In this document: piece by piece, positions 1-6,327 of the stretch
Position numbering within the stretch: the first letter of the stretch is position 1
Layout: every line of letters starts with the position of its first letter
NCBI GenBank assembly: GCA_029881615.1
Contig: JAOUMF010000057.1
Span: 1-8,516, forward strand
Source: Alphaproteobacteria bacterium
Lineage (GTDB): Bacteria > Pseudomonadota > Alphaproteobacteria > UBA8366 > JADFVY01
DNA length: 8,516 nucleotides
Direction of reading: 5' to 3'
Notes under the pieces: model-generated
The model's database searches: none
Told to the model about the DNA's origin: nothing
What the model saw: only the letters and a program-made list of their open reading frames with translations
Translations under genes and position numbers: made by a program

Positions 1-36
1 TTAATGTCGGTGCTATGGTGAATCAAGGTATTGCGG

Positions 37-65
37 TTGCGCGCCCGCGGGACACAATATATGAT
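37..65 (+). promoter_or_regulatory. Putative sigma-70-type promoter for the SPOR lipoprotein gene
   Basis: A good -10 hexamer, TATGAT (60-65, five of six matches to TATAAT), lies 17 bp downstream of TTGCGC (37-42), a weak -35 that keeps only the TTG core. It sits in a locally AT-richer stretch, which fits an intergenic promoter. Transcription would begin near 72 and leave a leader of about 80 nt before the ATG at 155. The assignment rests on motif match and spacing alone. Bases 1-36 show no recognisable feature. Confidence 0.35.
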
Positions 66-139
66 TATTTAATTGTCAGGTTTTCGTGGATGTGCCGTGA
101 AATTGATTCGCGGGGCGTATCGGGAAAGCCCTCGTTTGT

Positions 140-144
140 GGAGG
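140..144 (+). promoter_or_regulatory. Ribosome binding site deciding the lipoprotein start
   Basis: GGAGG (140-144) is a strong Shine-Dalgarno sequence 10 bases before the ATG at 155. The in-frame TTG at 146 is only one base away from it and cannot use it, so the ATG is the likely start. Confidence 0.7.
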
Positions 145-154
145 ATTGAGACGG

Positions 155-1168
155 ATGACTCGTTTGTCGGCTGCTCTGGGCGCGCTGTGCGGTGCCCTTC
201 TGCTGGCGGGGTGCGCGGGGCCAGTTGCCGAAGGCCCCTTCGGTACAGAGACCTATGGCCGTTACATGGTCGGCGATACCTTTACCTTCGATAACCCGGC
301 GTTGACTTATACGGTGGTGTCGGTTGAGGGCGACAAGGTATTCTGGCGCACCGACAAGGGCGATGAGCAAATCACCGGGCACGACCCGTTGATGCCCATG
401 CTGGAATGGAAGAACCCTGGCCTGGGCGGCGGTCGTCGCACCATCACCGATGTGAAAGGCGCTTTGTTTCCCCTGACGAATCCTGGCAACATGGTCTTTA
501 CGACCATGGTTGAAAACTGGACGATCAAGGACGGGCAGGCCGAACCGCCGCAAAAATGGCAATTCAATTGGTCCTGCAGCGTTGCCGGCAAGGAGACCGT
601 AGAGGTCCCGGCCGGTAAATTCGATACTTACCGGGTCGTTTGCGGGCGTTACAAACCCACGGAGCTGGAGTTTTTCTACGCGCCGAAAATTGGCCATTAT
701 GTGGTGATGCGGATCGACGATCCGTCCAGCGGCGGTACGGTTACTCGTAATTTGCTGTCTTTCCGCCGGATGGCGCTTCTTGGCCCCGACGCCGTGCCTG
801 TTTTGCCGCCGGAACCGGTGCTGGAACTTCCGCCACCGCCACCGCCGCCACCACCTCCGCCGCCGCCACCGCCGCCAACCAAAGAGTTGTTGCCGCCGAA
901 ACCCACTATTGGAACGGGTAATGGTCCGCGGGCGGTTCTGGGCGCCTTCGGCACTGAGGAAAACGCGGTGCGTGCCTGGGCGATCTACAGAAAGAAATAC
1001 AGTGACGTGCTGGGCGGCCTCGACCCGCAGATCAAACCGGTTAAGTTCCAGTCGCAGGGAACCCTGTTCCGTCTGGCCACGGAGGAACTGGATAGCCAAG
1101 CCACGGCAAACAAGGTTTGCCGCAGCATCCGCGCCAGCGGCGGTGAGTGCATCGTAAGTAAAAAGTAA
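155..1168 (+). CDS. Lipoprotein with TapB/DUF3108-like middle domain, polyproline linker and SPOR domain
   Basis: This 337-aa protein starts with a lipoprotein signal peptide: a short basic N-terminus, a hydrophobic core, and the lipobox LAGC with the lipidated cysteine at residue 20. Residue +2 is Ala, which under the Lol rule predicts an outer-membrane lipoprotein. Residues about 25-205 are beta-rich. The pattern of a VPAGKFDTYRV segment followed by FFYAPKIGHYV resembles TapB/DUF3108-like periplasmic proteins (resemblance only). A Pro-rich linker (about 215-253) contains 16 consecutive prolines (226-241). Residues about 259-337 match a SPOR domain: the AVLGAF opening, the AWAIYRKKY helix, GTLFRLA, and a closing GGECIVSKK strand. 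SPOR domains bind denuded glycan strands at division septa, so the protein probably links the membrane to septal peptidoglycan. The substrate or partner of the middle domain is unknown. The lipoprotein and SPOR calls are strong; the exact role is not. Confidence 0.85.
   Translation: MTRLSAALGALCGALLLAGCAGPVAEGPFGTETYGRYMVGDTFTFDNPALTYTVVSVEGDKVFWRTDKGDEQITGHDPLMPMLEWKNPGLGGGRRTITDVKGALFPLTNPGNMVFTTMVENWTIKDGQAEPPQKWQFNWSCSVAGKETVEVPAGKFDTYRVVCGRYKPTELEFFYAPKIGHYVVMRIDDPSSGGTVTRNLLSFRRMALLGPDAVPVLPPEPVLELPPPPPPPPPPPPPPPPTKELLPPKPTIGTGNGPRAVLGAFGTEENAVRAWAIYRKKYSDVLGGLDPQIKPVKFQSQGTLFRLATEELDSQATANKVCRSIRASGGECIVSKK
830..877 (+). repeat. Proline-codon tract (16 x CCN)
   Basis: Sixteen consecutive proline codons, a mix of CCG, CCA and one CCT, encode a rigid polyproline II linker before the SPOR domain. 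The synonymous codon mixture makes it an imperfect microsatellite. Long proline runs stall ribosomes and normally need elongation factor EF-P for translation. Confidence 0.9.
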
Positions 1169-1476
1169 CGATGCAAAACCGCGTGATCGTAATTATGTAG
1201 TGAAAACCCGGGTTGCCGGACCGCCAAGGGCGGTTCTGGCAGCCCGGGCTGGTATCTGGCCGGGCCTTGGCGGCAATGTGGGGCCGTTCACCCTGTTGGC
1301 GCGCCGGTTTCGCGGTATCTGCTGATTAATATGCCCAGCCGGTTGTGGTGGTTTGGTGATGGAAATTACTGGTATTATCCCGTGAAAATATTGCTCGTGG
1401 ACCGGCCCGGCCCGGTCGAAACCATTGAAAGAACTTCCCACGCATCGCCGTCCCGCCCCATGGGCTGGGGGCGTCC
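1169..1476. other. 308-bp intergenic region between the lipoprotein and hydrolase genes
   Basis: No well-supported gene lies here. The region holds a 19-bp imperfect stem-loop (1207-1248), a second segment able to pair with part of it (1265-1273), a small open frame running into the next gene (1331-1480), and a TATTAT hexamer (1373-1378) that could be a -10 element but has no convincing -35. The remainder shows nothing recognisable. Together these suggest a termination or leader region that separates two transcription units. Confidence 0.6.
1207..1248. terminator. Strong stem-loop, possible terminator of the lipoprotein gene
   Basis: The arm 1207-1225 pairs with 1229-1248 to give about 19 base pairs with two G-U wobbles, one bulged T (1234) and an AAG loop. 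The core CCCGGG...CCCGGG ends are perfect. It begins 38 bp after the lipoprotein stop. No T-run follows on the + strand. On the - strand the hairpin is followed by TTTT (complement of 1203-1206), which would suit a terminator for leftward transcription, although no leftward gene is seen here. It may instead act as a transcript 3'-end stabiliser or a REP-like element. Confidence 0.4.
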
Positions 1477-1480
1477 ATGA
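1331..1480 (+). CDS. Possible small aromatic-rich ORF upstream of the first hydrolase
   Basis: An ATG at 1331 opens a 49-codon frame that starts MPSRLWWFGDGNYWYYP and ends at TGA 1478-1480, overlapping the hydrolase ATG in an ATGA junction. It is rich in Trp and Tyr (four W, three Y). Against it, no Shine-Dalgarno sequence precedes the ATG, it resembles no family I know, and the second half is low-complexity Pro/Arg/Ser sequence. It may be chance, or a leader peptide coupled to the hydrolase. Confidence 0.18.
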   Translation: MPSRLWWFGDGNYWYYPVKILLVDRPGPVETIERTSHASPSRPMGWGRP

Positions 1481-2292
1481 CGCAAATACTGATCTATGCC
1501 GGTGTCGCCTGGATTGCGGTAATCGTGACCATGTATCTGGGCCAGCGGAGCATGATCTATTTCCCCGATCAGACCGAGCCGCATCCCCATGACCATGGCC
1601 TGCCGCGGATGGAAAGCATCCGGATCGCCGTCGATGATAGTGTGGAAATCCTGGCCTGGTGGCATGCCCCCGCGGGCGAGGCACAGCCGGTAGTCGTCTA
1701 TTTTCATGGCAATGCCGGCCATATTGGCGAGCGTGACTATAAAATCAGGGAGATGGTTGAAATTGGCTACGGCGTCCTGCTGGCGACCTATCGCTACAAT
1801 GCGGGCGCCGGTGGAAAAGGCAGCGAGCAGGCGCTTCTGGACGACGCGCGCCGCGCCATCGAGTTTGTGAAGAGCCATGGCATTGCCGAAAATCGCATAG
1901 TGCTTTACGGGGAATCGCTGGGTAGCGGTGTCGCCGTTGCCATGGCGGCGGAACATGATGTCGCCGGGCTGATCCTGGAAACCCCTTACAGCAGCATCGC
2001 CGAGGTTGCCCACAGTCGCTACTGGTTTGCCCTGGCCAAGTGGTTGATTCACGATCGCTACGATTCTCTGGCCCGGATCGGGAAGGTAAGGGCGCCGATC
2101 CTGTTGTTTCATGGCGACGCCGATACCACGATACCCATGCGTTTTGGCGAGCGACTATACGATGCGGCCCCGGAACCGAAAGAGGCTCATTATTATCCCG
2201 GTGGTCGTCACACCGACCTTTACGATCACGGCGCGGGCGAGGTGGTGATGAATTTCTTGGATCGTTGCGCCGCCCGCATGAGGGCGGGTTAA
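1477..2292 (+). CDS. Membrane-anchored alpha/beta hydrolase, Bem46/ABHD type (copy 1)
   Basis: This 271-aa protein has one N-terminal hydrophobic segment (about 4-21), then the QRSMIYFPD motif typical of this family, suggesting an inner-membrane anchor and a catalytic domain outside or at the membrane face. The hydrolase signatures are intact: FHGNAG (76-81) for the oxyanion region, the nucleophile elbow GESLGSG with Ser147, the acid Asp216 in HGDAD, and His245 in GGRHTDLY. Related eukaryotic ABHD13/ABHD17 and Bem46 proteins include depalmitoylases, but substrates of bacterial members are mostly unknown, so only serine hydrolase activity (ester or thioester) is inferred. The start is the ATG at 1477 behind a weak G-rich stretch. 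The next gene is a close paralog. Confidence 0.85.
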   Translation: MTQILIYAGVAWIAVIVTMYLGQRSMIYFPDQTEPHPHDHGLPRMESIRIAVDDSVEILAWWHAPAGEAQPVVVYFHGNAGHIGERDYKIREMVEIGYGVLLATYRYNAGAGGKGSEQALLDDARRAIEFVKSHGIAENRIVLYGESLGSGVAVAMAAEHDVAGLILETPYSSIAEVAHSRYWFALAKWLIHDRYDSLARIGKVRAPILLFHGDADTTIPMRFGERLYDAAPEPKEAHYYPGGRHTDLYDHGAGEVVMNFLDRCAARMRAG

Positions 2293-2354
2293 CGATTTTC
2301 CCACCATCAGGACCGTATCGTATTATCGGCAAAAATTTACGGAAGGTTCGGGTA

Positions 2355-3221
2355 ATGTACAAAACGCCGTGGCGGGGACGATTCTTGCGCGCCGGCAAAC
2401 GGCTGCTATTCATAGGTGCCGTTACCTATGCGGTTCTGATCGTCGCGCTTTACCTGAACCAGCGCTCGATCATGTATCACCCGGACCAGACTGTCCCGGA
2501 CCTCGCCGCCATGGGGCTGCAGGATATGAGCGTCCGGCATATCGAGACCGGGGACGGTTTCAAACTGCTGGCCTGGTGGAAACCGCCGGCCGACAAGACC
2601 CGCCCCACGATCGTTTTCTTCCATGGCAATGCCGGCAATATAGGCCATCGCCGTTATCAGGCTCGGCAATATATGGATGCCGGCCTGGGGCTGTTGCTTG
2701 TGAGCTGGCGTTATAATGCGGGCGCCGGGGGCGAACCCAGCGAGGCCGGTTTATTGGCCGACGGTCGGGCGGCGCTGGATTTCGTTGCCGCGCAGGGGAT
2801 TTCCGAACAGGCGACCGTGTTGTACGGCGCGTCCCTGGGTAGCGGTGTGGCGGTGGCCATGGCCGTCGAGCGTAAGGTGGGTGGCCTGATGCTGCTTTAC
2901 CCGTATAGCAGTATGACCGACGTGGCGGCGGACCGTTTCTGGTTTGCGCCGGTCGGTTTGCTGATCAAGGATGAATATGATTCCGTCGCGCGGATCGGCA
3001 AGGTCACTGCGCCGATCCTGCTAATCCATGGCGAGCGCGATAATGTTATTCCGGTCCGCTTCGCCCGCCGGCTGTTCGCGGCCGCGCCGGAACCCAAGGA
3101 GGGGCATTTTTTGCCCGAGGGAACCCACGCAAATCTGTATCGCCTCGGCGCGGGCCGCCTGGTGCTTGACTTCCTGAACCGCCGGGTCGCCTTATCCAGT
3201 GCTATCCCCGCCGGGGGGTAA
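2355..3221 (+). CDS. Membrane-anchored alpha/beta hydrolase, Bem46/ABHD type (copy 2)
   Basis: This 288-aa paralog of the preceding gene begins 62 bp after its stop. The ATG at 2355 is chosen because GGAAGG (2341-2346) lies 8 bases upstream and the protein then starts with a basic N-terminus and a transmembrane segment (about 17-34), followed by NQRSIMYHPD. The open frame extends back to 2040, but that extension overlaps copy 1 and has no matching domain. Catalytic parts are FFHGNAG (88-94), the elbow GASLGSG with Ser160, Asp229 in HGERD, and His258 in EGTHANLY. It differs from copy 1 by a longer basic N-terminus and Ala instead of Glu before the nucleophile. Shared blocks such as YNAGAGG and APEPKE mark a tandem duplication. 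The substrate is unknown. Confidence 0.85.
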   Translation: MYKTPWRGRFLRAGKRLLFIGAVTYAVLIVALYLNQRSIMYHPDQTVPDLAAMGLQDMSVRHIETGDGFKLLAWWKPPADKTRPTIVFFHGNAGNIGHRRYQARQYMDAGLGLLLVSWRYNAGAGGEPSEAGLLADGRAALDFVAAQGISEQATVLYGASLGSGVAVAMAVERKVGGLMLLYPYSSMTDVAADRFWFAPVGLLIKDEYDSVARIGKVTAPILLIHGERDNVIPVRFARRLFAAAPEPKEGHFLPEGTHANLYRLGAGRLVLDFLNRRVALSSAIPAGG

Positions 3222-3236
3222 GGCGGCGGCAAGGGT

Positions 3237-3665
3237 TTACTCGCGGTCAGCCTCGTCCAGGGCCTTGGTCAGGGCTTCGAAGGGCAGTTGCACACAGTGG
3301 TGCCGGCTCTTATGGGCTGTCACGGGCTGGAACATGGACAGGTCGCTCCAGCTGTCCTCCGGGATCGGCTGACCATTGCGAAGCAAGGCGGTGAGCGCGG
3401 TTCGCGCGGCGTCTATTTCCGCACGCGTGGCGCCCGGGGCGTTGGCGCCGACAACCGAGGCCGCGGCTTCGCACAGCACGCAACCGCGAACTTTGTGGGC
3501 GACCGCGGCCACCTGGCCATCCGACATCTTGACCTCCATGGTGACGCGGTCTCCGCAGACCGGATTGTTCACGGTGGCCACGGCATCTGGGTCGTCCAAT
3601 TTTCCCGCGCCAACGGCGTCGCGGGCCTTGCCGAGTATGGCCTGCTGGTAAAGTTCGTCAGTCAC
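3237..3665 (-). CDS. NifU/IscU-like iron-sulfur cluster scaffold protein
   Basis: This 142-aa protein matches the IscU/NifU-N scaffold fold in length and ligand layout: NPVCGD (Cys37, Asp39), GCVLCEAAAS (Cys62, with an additional Cys65) and RHHCVQLPFEAL (Cys124 preceded by His). Scaffolds of this family assemble a [2Fe-2S] or [4Fe-4S] cluster on the three conserved cysteines plus Asp or His before transfer to apoproteins. The start is a GTG at 3665, with AAGGA about 10 bases upstream inside the end of the preceding gene. The next Met lies after Cys37, so the GTG start is needed. It is the last gene of the minus-strand operon, 6 bp after the molybdopterin fusion gene, so it may supply clusters to a molybdenum hydroxylase. 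No cysteine desulfurase or carrier gene is nearby. Confidence 0.8.
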   Translation of the reverse strand: MTDELYQQAILGKARDAVGAGKLDDPDAVATVNNPVCGDRVTMEVKMSDGQVAAVAHKVRGCVLCEAAASVVGANAPGATRAEIDAARTALTALLRNGQPIPEDSWSDLSMFQPVTAHKSRHHCVQLPFEALTKALDEADRE

Positions 3666-3671
3666 TTGTGT

Positions 3672-5288
3672 TTAATCCTTAATCTCGGCCAGGGCTTCGG
3701 GCGTGTCGATATCCAGCAGCACGCCCCGGTCTTCCATTTCTATTTCGCAAACCAGTTCCGGCGCCTCGCCGATCAGGTGACGCGCGCCGACATCGCCCGC
3801 GACAGATTCCATTTCCTCGAAAAACCGCCGCGCGAATAATACCGGGTTGCCACGCTTGCCGTTGTAGGTGGGTACGCAGATCGCGCGGCCTTCCGACGGG
3901 TTGAAGGCTGAGATCAGCCGGTCGATTTGCGCCGAGGTAACGCGCGGCATGTCGCCCAGGCATATGATCGCGCCGTCCACGCCGCGTGGCAAGGCGCGCA
4001 AGCCAAGCTTCAGTGAACCGCTGATTCCCTCGGCGTAGTCGGGGTTGTCGACGAACATGATATCGCGGCCGGCCAGCGTCGCGCGAACATCGTCGGCCTG
4101 GTGGCCGACCACGGCAATCACCGGATGTGCCTGTGAGGATTTAACCGTATCGGCGACGTGAACCACCATCGGCTTGCCGTTGATGCTGGCCAACAGCTTG
4201 TTTGTCGGCCCCATGCGGCGCGACTGCCCGGCGGCCAGAATAATCGCGGCGATGCGCGGTTTGGCCGGGGTCCGCACGGGCGCGGGCGCGCAGGCCTCGG
4301 CGCGGGGCAGGGGGCGGCTGGCGATCTCGGTCAGCAGGCCGCCGGCGCCCATCTCCATGATGTCCTGGCTGCAGACGGCCAGGCCCGCGGCCAGTCTTTG
4401 CAGGATCCAGTCGAAACCGTTCAGCTTGGGTGAACGCGCACAGCCGGGCAGGCCCAGAACCGGAGTTTCGCCAATATGCGCCATCAGCATCAGGTTGCCG
4501 GGATCGACCGGCATGCCGAAATGGTCGATGTCTCCGCCTGCCGTCTCGATCGCCGTGGGGATTATATCGCGCCGGTCGGTGATGGCCGAGGCGCCGGAAA
4601 CCAGGATCATGTCGCAGCCCTGGTTCAGCCAATGGCCAATCGCGCCGGCCACCGAGTCTACCGCGTGGTCGCAGCGGCGTTCCCCGGCAAGCATGCCCGA
4701 TACTGCCTCGATGCGCTGACGCAGAACCTTGACGGTCTTGTCCAGTACCTTGTCGCGCGTGCCGGGCAGCAGGGTTTGCACCAGCCCCACCTTGCCCGCG
4801 GCAAACGGCGCCACCCGGATGGGAGAGTTGATCTGGCCGATGCATTTTTCAATTGTTTTCTCGGGAACCGAGAAGGGGATGATCTTGACCGTGGCAACCA
4901 TTTGGCGGGGTTCGACCAGTGTGTGAGGTTGCAGAGTGGCCACGGTTATGGCTTCGTCCATGCCGTTCAGCCTGTTCAGCATGGCGCGGTCGAAGACCGC
5001 CAGGCCCCGAGTCTCGGCATATAGATTTACACGGCCGGTAAAGGCCGGTGATGGGGACAGGTTCTCGCCGACGAGCTTTTGGGCAATACGGGCCGCCGCT
5101 TCGTCCTCGCCGATGTCTCCCCGTTCCAGCCGGGCCGCGATGACGCTGGCAATGCCGGCCGACCGCAGGACCGCCAGATCGCTCTGCGAGAGTATGCGGC
5201 CCTTCTTGAAGTTGGCGCCCTCGACAGCAATCCCATGGGCCAGGATCGCGCCCGCGGCTTCGGCAACAGGTGTTTCACCGAATTTCAT
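3672..5288 (-). CDS. Molybdopterin-binding (MoeA/MogA-like) and MocA-like nucleotidyltransferase fusion
   Basis: This 538-aa protein has two parts. Residues about 1-330 resemble a MoCF-biosynthesis/molybdopterin-binding domain, with ILVSGASAITDRRDIIP (228-244) and a segment GLPGCARSPKLNGFD (279-293) of the kind found in MoeA/MogA relatives. After a Pro/Ala-rich linker (about 328-344), residues about 346-538 form a MobA/MocA-type nucleotidyltransferase: LAAGQSRRMG (351-360), NKLL (363-366), GDMP (445-448), GKRGNPV (477-483) and DIDTP (526-530). MocA enzymes transfer CMP to molybdopterin to make the cytosine dinucleotide cofactor used by xanthine dehydrogenase and CO dehydrogenase families. CTP preference is inferred from context; motifs alone do not exclude GTP. 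Its ATG overlaps the XdhC-like stop by 4 bp (ATGA). Confidence 0.82.
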   Translation of the reverse strand: MKFGETPVAEAAGAILAHGIAVEGANFKKGRILSQSDLAVLRSAGIASVIAARLERGDIGEDEAAARIAQKLVGENLSPSPAFTGRVNLYAETRGLAVFDRAMLNRLNGMDEAITVATLQPHTLVEPRQMVATVKIIPFSVPEKTIEKCIGQINSPIRVAPFAAGKVGLVQTLLPGTRDKVLDKTVKVLRQRIEAVSGMLAGERRCDHAVDSVAGAIGHWLNQGCDMILVSGASAITDRRDIIPTAIETAGGDIDHFGMPVDPGNLMLMAHIGETPVLGLPGCARSPKLNGFDWILQRLAAGLAVCSQDIMEMGAGGLLTEIASRPLPRAEACAPAPVRTPAKPRIAAIILAAGQSRRMGPTNKLLASINGKPMVVHVADTVKSSQAHPVIAVVGHQADDVRATLAGRDIMFVDNPDYAEGISGSLKLGLRALPRGVDGAIICLGDMPRVTSAQIDRLISAFNPSEGRAICVPTYNGKRGNPVLFARRFFEEMESVAGDVGARHLIGEAPELVCEIEMEDRGVLLDIDTPEALAEIKD

Positions 5289-5995
5289 GGTTCTGCCCTG
5301 GCCGGTTTGCGGCGTAGCGCGGCGGTCATCTGGGCCAGGATGGAAACCGCGATCTCGGCTGGCGAGACCGCGCCGATATCCATCCCGACCGGGGCGTTGA
5401 TCCGCTCGATCGCCTGCTGGCTTATGCCCGCCGCGGTCAGGCGTTCTACACGGCTGGCGTGGGTCTTCCTGCTGCCCAGCGCACCGATGTAAAAAGGCTC
5501 GCGGGCCAGTGCCACCTTTAGCGCCGGGTCGTCCAGCTTGGGGTCGTGGGTCAGCGTGACGATTGCGGTGCGCTTGTCGATATCCAGCGCTTCCAGCGCT
5601 TCATCGGGCCATTCCGTGCTCAGCGTGACCTTTGGAAAGCGCGCTTCCGTGGCGAAGGCACCGCGTGGATCCACAACGATAACCTCGTAACCCGCCATGG
5701 CCGCCATGGCCGAGAAAACCTGTGCGATATGGACAGCGCCGATAATGATCAACCGACGCGGCGGATTGAAGATTTGAATGAAATAGCGTTGCCCGTTCAG
5801 ATCCGCGGTCATGCTCTTGTCGGCCGTCAGCGCATCCTCGACGAAGCGGGCCAGGGCAGGGCCCATCGCGATGTCGCCGGACGCCACGCCGTCAACCACT
5901 ACAGTCTGCGCGCCGCTTTCCAGGTCGGTGATCAGGGCCGTGGCGGCCTTGTCCGCGCGCGCCTTCATCAGGGCTTTCAAGGTGGCGGCCTTCAT
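5285..5995 (-). CDS. XdhC/CoxF family protein, C-terminal Rossmann half
   Basis: This 236-aa protein corresponds to the C-terminal part of XdhC/CoxI proteins. It has a short beta-rich lead (about 1-78), then a Rossmann-type core: LIIIGAVHIAQ (82-92), VVDPR (107-111), TLTHDPKLDDPAL (147-159), GALGSRKT (171-178), INAPVGMDIGA (199-209) and SPAEIAVSILA (211-221), all family hallmarks. XdhC binds molybdenum cofactor and promotes its sulfuration and insertion into Mo hydroxylases. The usual GAGH-type loop reads GAVH here, with Val87 in a normally glycine position, so dinucleotide binding should not be assumed. GGAG about 8 bases upstream supports the start. ATGA overlaps link it to the genes on both sides. 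The N-terminal XdhC half is encoded by the gene just upstream. Confidence 0.85.
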   Translation of the reverse strand: MKAATLKALMKARADKAATALITDLESGAQTVVVDGVASGDIAMGPALARFVEDALTADKSMTADLNGQRYFIQIFNPPRRLIIIGAVHIAQVFSAMAAMAGYEVIVVDPRGAFATEARFPKVTLSTEWPDEALEALDIDKRTAIVTLTHDPKLDDPALKVALAREPFYIGALGSRKTHASRVERLTAAGISQQAIERINAPVGMDIGAVSPAEIAVSILAQMTAALRRKPARAEP

Positions 5996-6327
5996 TCCAC
6001 GCGCTCCACGAAGACATGCACGATACCGCCGCAGGCCAGTCCCACATCCCAGGCCTGTTCGTTGCTGACGTTGAATTCAAGCAGGCGGGGCTTGCCGTCT
6101 TCCATGGCCTCCATGGCCTCGCGGATTACCGCGCCTTCTATGCATCCGCCCGAGACAGAACCCACCATGGCGCCGCCATCCTCGACAGCCAACTGGCTGC
6201 CCACGGGGCGGGGGGACGATCCCCAGGTTCGCACCACGGTGGCCAGGGCAACCTTACGGCCGCCCTCGCGCCAGGTCGCGGCCTGTTCGAGAATATCGTC
6301 ATGGTCGTCGGAGCGTGATTCGCTCAT
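5992..6327 (-). CDS. XdhC/CoxI family protein, N-terminal half as a separate gene
   Basis: This 111-aa protein carries only the XdhC_CoxI N-terminal domain: VVRTWGSSPRPVG (31-43), GSVSGGCIEG (56-65) with Cys62, and WDVGLACGG (93-101) with Cys99. These glycine/cysteine motifs are the conserved ones of XdhC. The start at 6327 is preferred: it makes an ATGA overlap with the VWA gene and has GGGAG 8 bases upstream. An ATG at 6345 would add six residues without a clear binding site. With the next gene it probably rebuilds a complete XdhC/CoxF-like cofactor chaperone. Full-length XdhC proteins carry both halves in one chain; here the reading frames are distinct and coupled, not a simple frameshift of one frame. 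Confidence 0.85.
   Translation of the reverse strand: MSESRSDDHDDILEQAATWREGGRKVALATVVRTWGSSPRPVGSQLAVEDGGAMVGSVSGGCIEGAVIREAMEAMEDGKPRLLEFNVSNEQAWDVGLACGGIVHVFVERVE

Noticed and set aside
3..149. Open + frame ending at TGA 147-149, just before the lipoprotein start
   Set aside because: It could be the end of an upstream gene, but the 48 visible codons resemble nothing known, the region is AT-richer and contains a promoter-like sequence. Not enough support.
65..1099. Long open frame on the - strand opposite the lipoprotein gene (344 codons)
   Set aside because: It is Arg/His/Gln-rich with poly-Arg/Trp opposite the proline tract, resembles no family, and lies antisense to a gene with a signal peptide and SPOR domain. 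It is a GC-driven shadow.
1375..2112. 245-codon frame on the - strand within the first hydrolase
   Set aside because: Antisense to a gene with an intact catalytic triad; no recognisable domain or ribosome binding site.
2040..2354. N-terminal extension of the second hydrolase back to 2040
   Set aside because: It overlaps the first hydrolase in another frame and reads as Arg/Ser-rich sequence with no domain. The ATG at 2355 has a good ribosome binding site and starts directly before the membrane anchor.
3204..3220. Short C/G hairpin around the second hydrolase stop, possible bidirectional terminator between convergent genes
   Set aside because: Only about 7 pairs including a wobble, overlapping the last codons, and without a T-run on either strand.
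5694..5711. Tandem GCCATGGCC repeats and similar short duplications at 6102-6120 and 7161-7180
   Set aside because: They lie inside coding frames and simply encode Met-Ala, Met-Glu or Ser-Glu repeats. No independent signal.
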